Positions 30,610 through 34,481 of a DNA stretch of 34,481 nucleotides are shown here, piece after piece. Origin of the DNA: a bacterium. GTDB taxonomy: Bacteria; Fidelibacterota; Marinisomatia; Marinisomatales; UBA1611. Location: positions 1-34,481 of the forward strand of contig JABGWJ010000051.1 in assembly GCA_018645565.1 (NCBI GenBank). Direction: 5' to 3'. Every line of letters starts with the position of its first letter. Position 1 is the first letter of the stretch. The translations under genes and the position numbers were made by a program. The notes beneath the pieces are model-generated. The model saw nothing but the letters and a program-made list of their open reading frames with translations. It did not search any database and was not told the origin of the DNA.

Positions 30610-32925
30610 ATGGAGAAAAATAACTTACCATTTTTCTTGTTAAGCAAGGAAATTCAATTTTTTCAACAAAACTTCAAACAAGTTGGAATTATTTTCGTGC
30701 TAGTATTATTAATTTCATTTTTATTTCCTGGTGGAAAAACTCTACAATATTCTTATAAAATCAATGATATTACTAGGGAGCCGATAATCGCACCCTTTAC
30801 TTTCCCTATATTGAAAACATCCGAAAATTATGAAAAGGATAAAAAAGAAGAAAAAAAATCTGTTGCTTATATTTTTAACAGAAATCAAGAAGTTGTAAAT
30901 AACCAATTAACTGAATTAAATGATTTTTTTGGTTCATTAAATGATTTAAGATCGTCAAAGTGGAGATTTAATCAATCAAAGCAATTATATTATGAAAGGA
31001 AGTACCATGCCACCGCTGAGAAAGCAAAAAATGAATTTATAGCAGATAGTGCAAGTCTTGAGATAATTTCGAATGATTTTCAAAGCAAATACCCGTTTAC
31101 GGCTTTAAAAGATTCATCATGGAATAAATATTTAACAACAAATGAGGACCCAAGAAAATTGAAAGATTGGGTTTTACATAAAAACATTGTTAGTCAAATT
31201 TGTAAAAATAGATGGTCCGAAGGTATTTATGATATACCAATAGATAGTATAATAAGTAATAAAGTAAAGATAAATCAAGGTAATGTCCCTATTTTAGCAG
31301 AAAAACTTGATTTTAACAGTTTAGAAGTAGCCTGGATAAAAGCAAAAGAAGAGTATATAAATAAGATCTCTGGAGAAGTTTTTTTCTTTGATATTGGATA
31401 TGATATAATTGTTGAGCATATGAAACCAAATTTATTATTTAACAGAAAATTAACAATATCGAATCAAAGGCTTAGTATAAAGCAAGTTCCAAGAAGTAAA
31501 GGAGTTGTTTTAGAAAACGAATTAATTGTTGATGCAAACATTAGAATAACAGAAGGTGTCATACAAAAATTAAATTCACTATCTTTTTCAATCGCGCAAT
31601 TGAATCAGGATAAGCCTTTAGATAATATTTGGAACTACTTAGGCAGAATTATTCTTTTATCTATAGTAATCTCTCTATTCTTTACATTTTTGTATATGTA
31701 TAGAATAGATGTCTTTTCTGATTGGAAAATGATTTTACTGATGTCTATTATCATGTTAATTCAAATGCTTCTAGCGTACTTAATTATTAATTATTTTCAA
31801 TTCTCAGAGTATTTAGTTCCTGTTTCTGTGGGGGCACTAACATTGACTATTTTATTTGATGCTAGAATTGGTTTTATGTCGACAGTTGCTGTATCAATTT
31901 TAGTAGGTTTAATGATGGGACAAAATATTGATTTTGTTATTTCATCTTTGTTTATTTCAACAGTTGGGGTGTATAACATTCGTGAATTGCGTAAAAGGAG
32001 CCAGCTTTTTACAACAATGTTCGCATTGATTGGGGCCAGCATCATTGTGATAATTGCTATAGGATTATTTAAAGAACATTCTTGGGCAAAAATTATTTTT
32101 GATATACAAATATTAACATTAAATAGTTTTTTAGCCCCAATTGTTACTTATGGTTTAATAGGTTTAACTGAAATGGTATTTGAAGTCACCACCGATTTAA
32201 CTTTAATTGAATTACTCGATTACGACAGGCCATTATTAAAAAGAGCCCAAAGAGAAACTAATGGAACATTTAATCATAGCATTGTTGTTGGAAATTTAGC
32301 GGAAGCTTGTGCTACTTCAATTGGAGCACATTCATTATTATGCAGAGTTGGAGCCTATTATCATGACATAGGTAAGATGATAAAACCAGATTATTTTATT
32401 GAAAACCAGTATGCCACTGACAACAAACATGATGTATTAAAACCGACAATGAGTGCAAAAATTATTAGAAGTCATGTTAATAACGGGTTGCAACTTGCCA
32501 AAGAATATGGGTTGCCTAAAATTGTTTCTGATTTCATTCCAATGCATCATGGCACTACTAGAGTAGAATACTTTTATAGACAAGCACTAGAAGCTGTTAA
32601 TGGAGATGAAACAAAAATTGATGAAAGCCAATTCAGGTATCCTGGTCCAAAACCAGATACTAAAGAAACGGGAATTTTAATGATATGTGAAGCTATTGAA
32701 GCGGCAGTACGTTCAATTAAGAACCCAGACATCATGAAAATCGAAAATATGATTGATAAAATAATAAAGCAAAGAGTTGATGATGGTCAGTTAAGTGATT
32801 GTCCATTAACACTAAATGAATTAGATAAAATTAAAGGTACTGTTGATGGGAATACAGGAATGCTTCATGTTTTAAGGGGTATTTATCATATTCGAATAGA
32901 ATATCCTGATGATAAAAACCTTTAA
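30610..32925 (+). CDS. 7TM-HD family membrane phosphodiesterase (PgpH/YqfF-like, putative c-di-AMP hydrolase)
   Basis: PgpH-type proteins degrade c-di-AMP at the inner membrane. The 771 aa read as an N-terminal TM (about 22-42), a large extracytoplasmic 7TMR-HDED domain (about 45-325), a seven-helix block (about 340-540), and a cytoplasmic HD domain: FNHSIVVGNLAEA, GAYYHDIGK with H585/D586, YFIENQ and a later MHHGTTRVEYFYR. All HD metal residues appear present. GAGAGAAC precedes the ATG weakly. It lies 25 nt after rnpB and 17 nt before ybeY; an HD phosphodiesterase next to ybeY is a classic arrangement. c-di-AMP controls K+ transport in many bacteria, relevant to the K+ channel in this window. 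Confidence 0.93.
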   Translation: MEKNNLPFFLLSKEIQFFQQNFKQVGIIFVLVLLISFLFPGGKTLQYSYKINDITREPIIAPFTFPILKTSENYEKDKKEEKKSVAYIFNRNQEVVNNQLTELNDFFGSLNDLRSSKWRFNQSKQLYYERKYHATAEKAKNEFIADSASLEIISNDFQSKYPFTALKDSSWNKYLTTNEDPRKLKDWVLHKNIVSQICKNRWSEGIYDIPIDSIISNKVKINQGNVPILAEKLDFNSLEVAWIKAKEEYINKISGEVFFFDIGYDIIVEHMKPNLLFNRKLTISNQRLSIKQVPRSKGVVLENELIVDANIRITEGVIQKLNSLSFSIAQLNQDKPLDNIWNYLGRIILLSIVISLFFTFLYMYRIDVFSDWKMILLMSIIMLIQMLLAYLIINYFQFSEYLVPVSVGALTLTILFDARIGFMSTVAVSILVGLMMGQNIDFVISSLFISTVGVYNIRELRKRSQLFTTMFALIGASIIVIIAIGLFKEHSWAKIIFDIQILTLNSFLAPIVTYGLIGLTEMVFEVTTDLTLIELLDYDRPLLKRAQRETNGTFNHSIVVGNLAEACATSIGAHSLLCRVGAYYHDIGKMIKPDYFIENQYATDNKHDVLKPTMSAKIIRSHVNNGLQLAKEYGLPKIVSDFIPMHHGTTRVEYFYRQALEAVNGDETKIDESQFRYPGPKPDTKETGILMICEAIEAAVRSIKNPDIMKIENMIDKIIKQRVDDGQLSDCPLTLNELDKIKGTVDGNTGMLHVLRGIYHIRIEYPDDKNL

Positions 32926-32942
32926 ACAATCCTTTTTATGTA

Positions 32943-33383
32943 ATGAAAAATATTAATGTCTTCACTGATCCTAATTATAATGAGCCAAATAAAAGATTAT
33001 GTATTTCAATAGTTGAAAATATTTTAGCGCATCATAGCATGTATAATTATGATATTAATATAATTTTTACTTCAGATACTCATGTAAGTGATTTAAAAAA
33101 ACAGTTTTTTTCAACAGACCAGTGGACGGATGTAATAGCGTTCCCATTAAACTCAGAAAATAAAAACACTATTGAAGGCGAAATATATATTAGCATTCCA
33201 ACAGCAAAGGAAAATGCAGATTTATTTAATCAACATTATAATAAAGAACTCACAAGGTTAATTGTACATGGGACATTGCATTTAATCGGGCATGAGGATA
33301 ATACAATAGAAAAAAAGAAAGAGATGGTTAAAAAAGAGGATTTTTTTTTAAAAAATATTGTTTGGAGAAAATTATTTGAGTAA
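32943..33383 (+). CDS. ybeY: Endoribonuclease YbeY (rRNA maturation factor)
   Basis: YbeY is a metal-dependent RNase needed for 16S rRNA 3' processing and ribosome quality control. It is 146 aa. The core is DQWTDVIAFPLN, then EGEIYISIPTA, then the metal motif HGTLHLIGHEDN. In the common motif HGxLHLxGxDH the third ligand is His; here that position is Asp, with an extra His two residues earlier. An Asp there is usual in Bacteroidota-type YbeY, so the protein is probably active and the variant lineage-specific. Its 3' end overlaps mazG by 8 nt. Confidence 0.93.
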   Translation: MKNINVFTDPNYNEPNKRLCISIVENILAHHSMYNYDINIIFTSDTHVSDLKKQFFSTDQWTDVIAFPLNSENKNTIEGEIYISIPTAKENADLFNQHYNKELTRLIVHGTLHLIGHEDNTIEKKKEMVKKEDFFLKNIVWRKLFE

Positions 33384-34164
33384 CAAAAATAATAACGAAA
33401 CCAACTTAAAACTTGAGGAGCTTGTCAATATTGTAAAAACCTTAAGAAGTCCAAAAGGTTGTGAGTGGGATAATGTTCAGACGAGTAGTTCATTGATCCC
33501 TTTTTTTATAGAGGAAGTATATGAATTAATTGAAGGGATAGATAAAAAAGATAACAAAAACATTCGAGAAGAACTTGGTGATGTTCTGCTACACATAGTT
33601 TTTCAATCTCAGATTGCATCGGAAGAAATGGGCTTTAATATCAATAATGTTATTGATGACCTAAATATTAAACTTATTAATAGGCACCCTCACATATTTG
33701 AAAATTTTGATGATAAAATAGTTTCTTCAAAGATGAGATCTTGGGAAAAACAAAAACAAAAACAAAAAGGAAGGAATTCAAGGTTAGATGGTGTTCCTAC
33801 TATTTTACCATCTATTGTATCATCTCAAAGAATCCAGGATAAAGCATCTTCTACTGGTTTTGACTGGGATAAGATTAGCGAAGTTTGGGAAAAATTAGAT
33901 GAAGAATTAATTGAGCTGAAAGAGGCACAAAGTCTGAATAATTTTGATAATATTGAATCGGAAATAGGTGATGTTTTATTTACAATAGTTAATTTAAGCC
34001 GTTTTTTTGGTATATCAGCAGAAAATGCTCTAAGGAAGTCAAATAAAAAGTTTATAAATCGTTTTCAAAACCTTGAGAAAAAAATAAATCAATCAAACAA
34101 AAAAATAGAAGATCATTCAAAAAGAGAGCTAAATGATATTTGGAATGAAGTTAAAAAGAGCTGA
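33376..34164 (+). CDS. mazG: Nucleoside triphosphate pyrophosphohydrolase MazG
   Basis: MazG hydrolyses (d)NTPs to NMP and PPi, a house-cleaning activity; in E. coli it also lowers ppGpp. Two MazG repeats are present in the usual order: LRSPKGCEWD, EEVYELIEGI and EELGDVLLHIVFQSQ, then GFDWDKISEVWEKLDEELIELKEA (split by reading) and IESEIGDVLFTIVNLSRFF. The EExxE and ExxD metal motifs occur in both. The frame is open from TTG 33358, but GGAG at 33363-33366 lies 9 nt before TTG 33376, giving 262 aa, so I use that start. It overlaps ybeY by 8 nt and, tail to tail, the YjbQ-type gene by 14 nt. Confidence 0.94.
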   Translation: MSNKNNNETNLKLEELVNIVKTLRSPKGCEWDNVQTSSSLIPFFIEEVYELIEGIDKKDNKNIREELGDVLLHIVFQSQIASEEMGFNINNVIDDLNIKLINRHPHIFENFDDKIVSSKMRSWEKQKQKQKGRNSRLDGVPTILPSIVSSQRIQDKASSTGFDWDKISEVWEKLDEELIELKEAQSLNNFDNIESEIGDVLFTIVNLSRFFGISAENALRKSNKKFINRFQNLEKKINQSNKKIEDHSKRELNDIWNEVKKS

Positions 34165-34481
34165 ATTGTTCACCGTTCATTGTAGCCGTAATATTCCTTT
34201 CACTAGCGTTATTTCGATGCTCACACAAGTAAACCCCTTGCCACACACCTAATTTCAGGTTCCCGTTTTTAATTGGTATAGATAAAGAATTGCCAAGTAT
34301 GGATGTTTTTAAATGCGCTGGCATATCATCTTCACCTTCGATTGTATGTGTGTAATATTGATTCCCCTCAGGTACCATTTTATTAAAATGATATTCAAAA
34401 TCATTTCTAACGCTAGCTTCTGTATTCTCATTTATAGTTAAAGATGCTGATGTATGTCTAATGAAAAGTTGTAATACTCCA
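34151..34481 (-). CDS. YjbQ/UPF0047 family protein, 5' part outside window
   Basis: The frame on the minus strand is open to the window edge, so the N-terminus is missing; the ATG at 34378 is internal. Reading from the edge, FIRHTSASLTINENTEASVRND, GEDDMPAHLKTSILG and LGVWQGVYLCEHR are hallmark segments of the UPF0047/YjbQ family (each quoted only in part), including its conserved His residues. Family members have been linked to weak thiamine-phosphate-synthase-like activity, but the physiological role is unclear. About 110 residues are visible of a family about 130-140 long. Its stop lies within the mazG end, a 14-nt convergent overlap. Confidence 0.92.
   Translation of the reverse strand, partial: GVLQLFIRHTSASLTINENTEASVRNDFEYHFNKMVPEGNQYYTHTIEGEDDMPAHLKTSILGNSLSIPIKNGNLKLGVWQGVYLCEHRNNASERNITATMNGEQFSSF

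Noticed and set aside
33760-33780. Short A/C-rich repeat (KQKQKQK) in mazG as a phase-variation tract
   Set aside because: The unit is 6 nt, so length change keeps frame, and only about three copies exist; ordinary low complexity between the two MazG repeats.
1-34481. CRISPR arrays, IS elements, prophage or integron signatures
   Set aside because: No regularly spaced direct repeats, transposase, integrase or recombinase genes, or terminal inverted repeats were seen.

Overview
The window is a 34.5 kb, visibly A+T-rich, very compact chromosomal segment from a free-living Gram-negative bacterium. There is no insertion sequence, prophage, integrase or CRISPR array. Genes are separated by a few bases or overlap by 1-14 nt. 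The best placement is the FCB superphylum, most likely a marine Candidatus Marinimicrobia (SAR406)-type genome. Pointers are a PorV/PorQ-family barrel, YbeY with the Asp variant of its metal site, a Bacteroidota-like DoxX protein, an HD-7TM phosphodiesterase and a Na+-type membrane pyrophosphatase. The placement is an inference and no marker phylogeny was run.

Layout. (1) 1-4019: three consecutive MEP-pathway genes (ispD 3' part, ispF, ispE), tRNA-Gln(TTG), prs, rplY/ctc and pth. (2) 4041-7355: a K+-dependent, probably Na+-pumping membrane pyrophosphatase, then rpsF-rpsR-rplI. (3) 7373-11696: priA, overlapped by a PorQ-like outer-membrane barrel gene, itself overlapped by a secreted family I.5-type lipase gene. 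(4) 11734-17575: MarR regulator, mutY, a PlsC-type acyltransferase, a DoxX-like membrane protein, bleomycin hydrolase and a sodium:solute symporter. (5) 17637-22320: an accessory-looking block holding a K+ channel with an RCK domain, a free-standing cyclic-nucleotide-binding protein, an unrecognised 601-residue four-helix membrane protein on the opposite strand, a dyad-rich divergent promoter region, a TerB-like protein and a 50-residue Arg/Ser/Glu protein. (6) 22336-24319 (minus): a PAS-UbiA prenyltransferase fusion followed by a CADD-type diiron oxygenase (candidate self-sacrificing p-aminobenzoate synthase). (7) 24412-29317: mtaB, convergent with a gcvP-DUF3050 operon. (8) 29525-34481: a coiled-coil zinc-ribbon protein, RNase P RNA, the PgpH-like HD phosphodiesterase, ybeY, mazG and the 3' part of a YjbQ-family gene.

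How the genes relate. Blocks 1, 2 and 8 are mainly housekeeping: isoprenoid precursors, PRPP, ribosome and tRNA maintenance, tRNA processing and nucleotide sanitation. The late MEP enzymes could feed isoprenyl diphosphate to the UbiA-type prenyltransferase of block 6. That block is the most interesting: a prenyltransferase carrying its own N-terminal sensor domain is co-transcribed with a protein that keeps every residue known to matter in Chlamydia CADD, suggesting linked aromatic precursor/quinone or folate chemistry. The K+ channel/CNBD/601-aa/TerB/small-RS block looks like an ion-homeostasis or stress module and includes at least two proteins I cannot assign to a described family.
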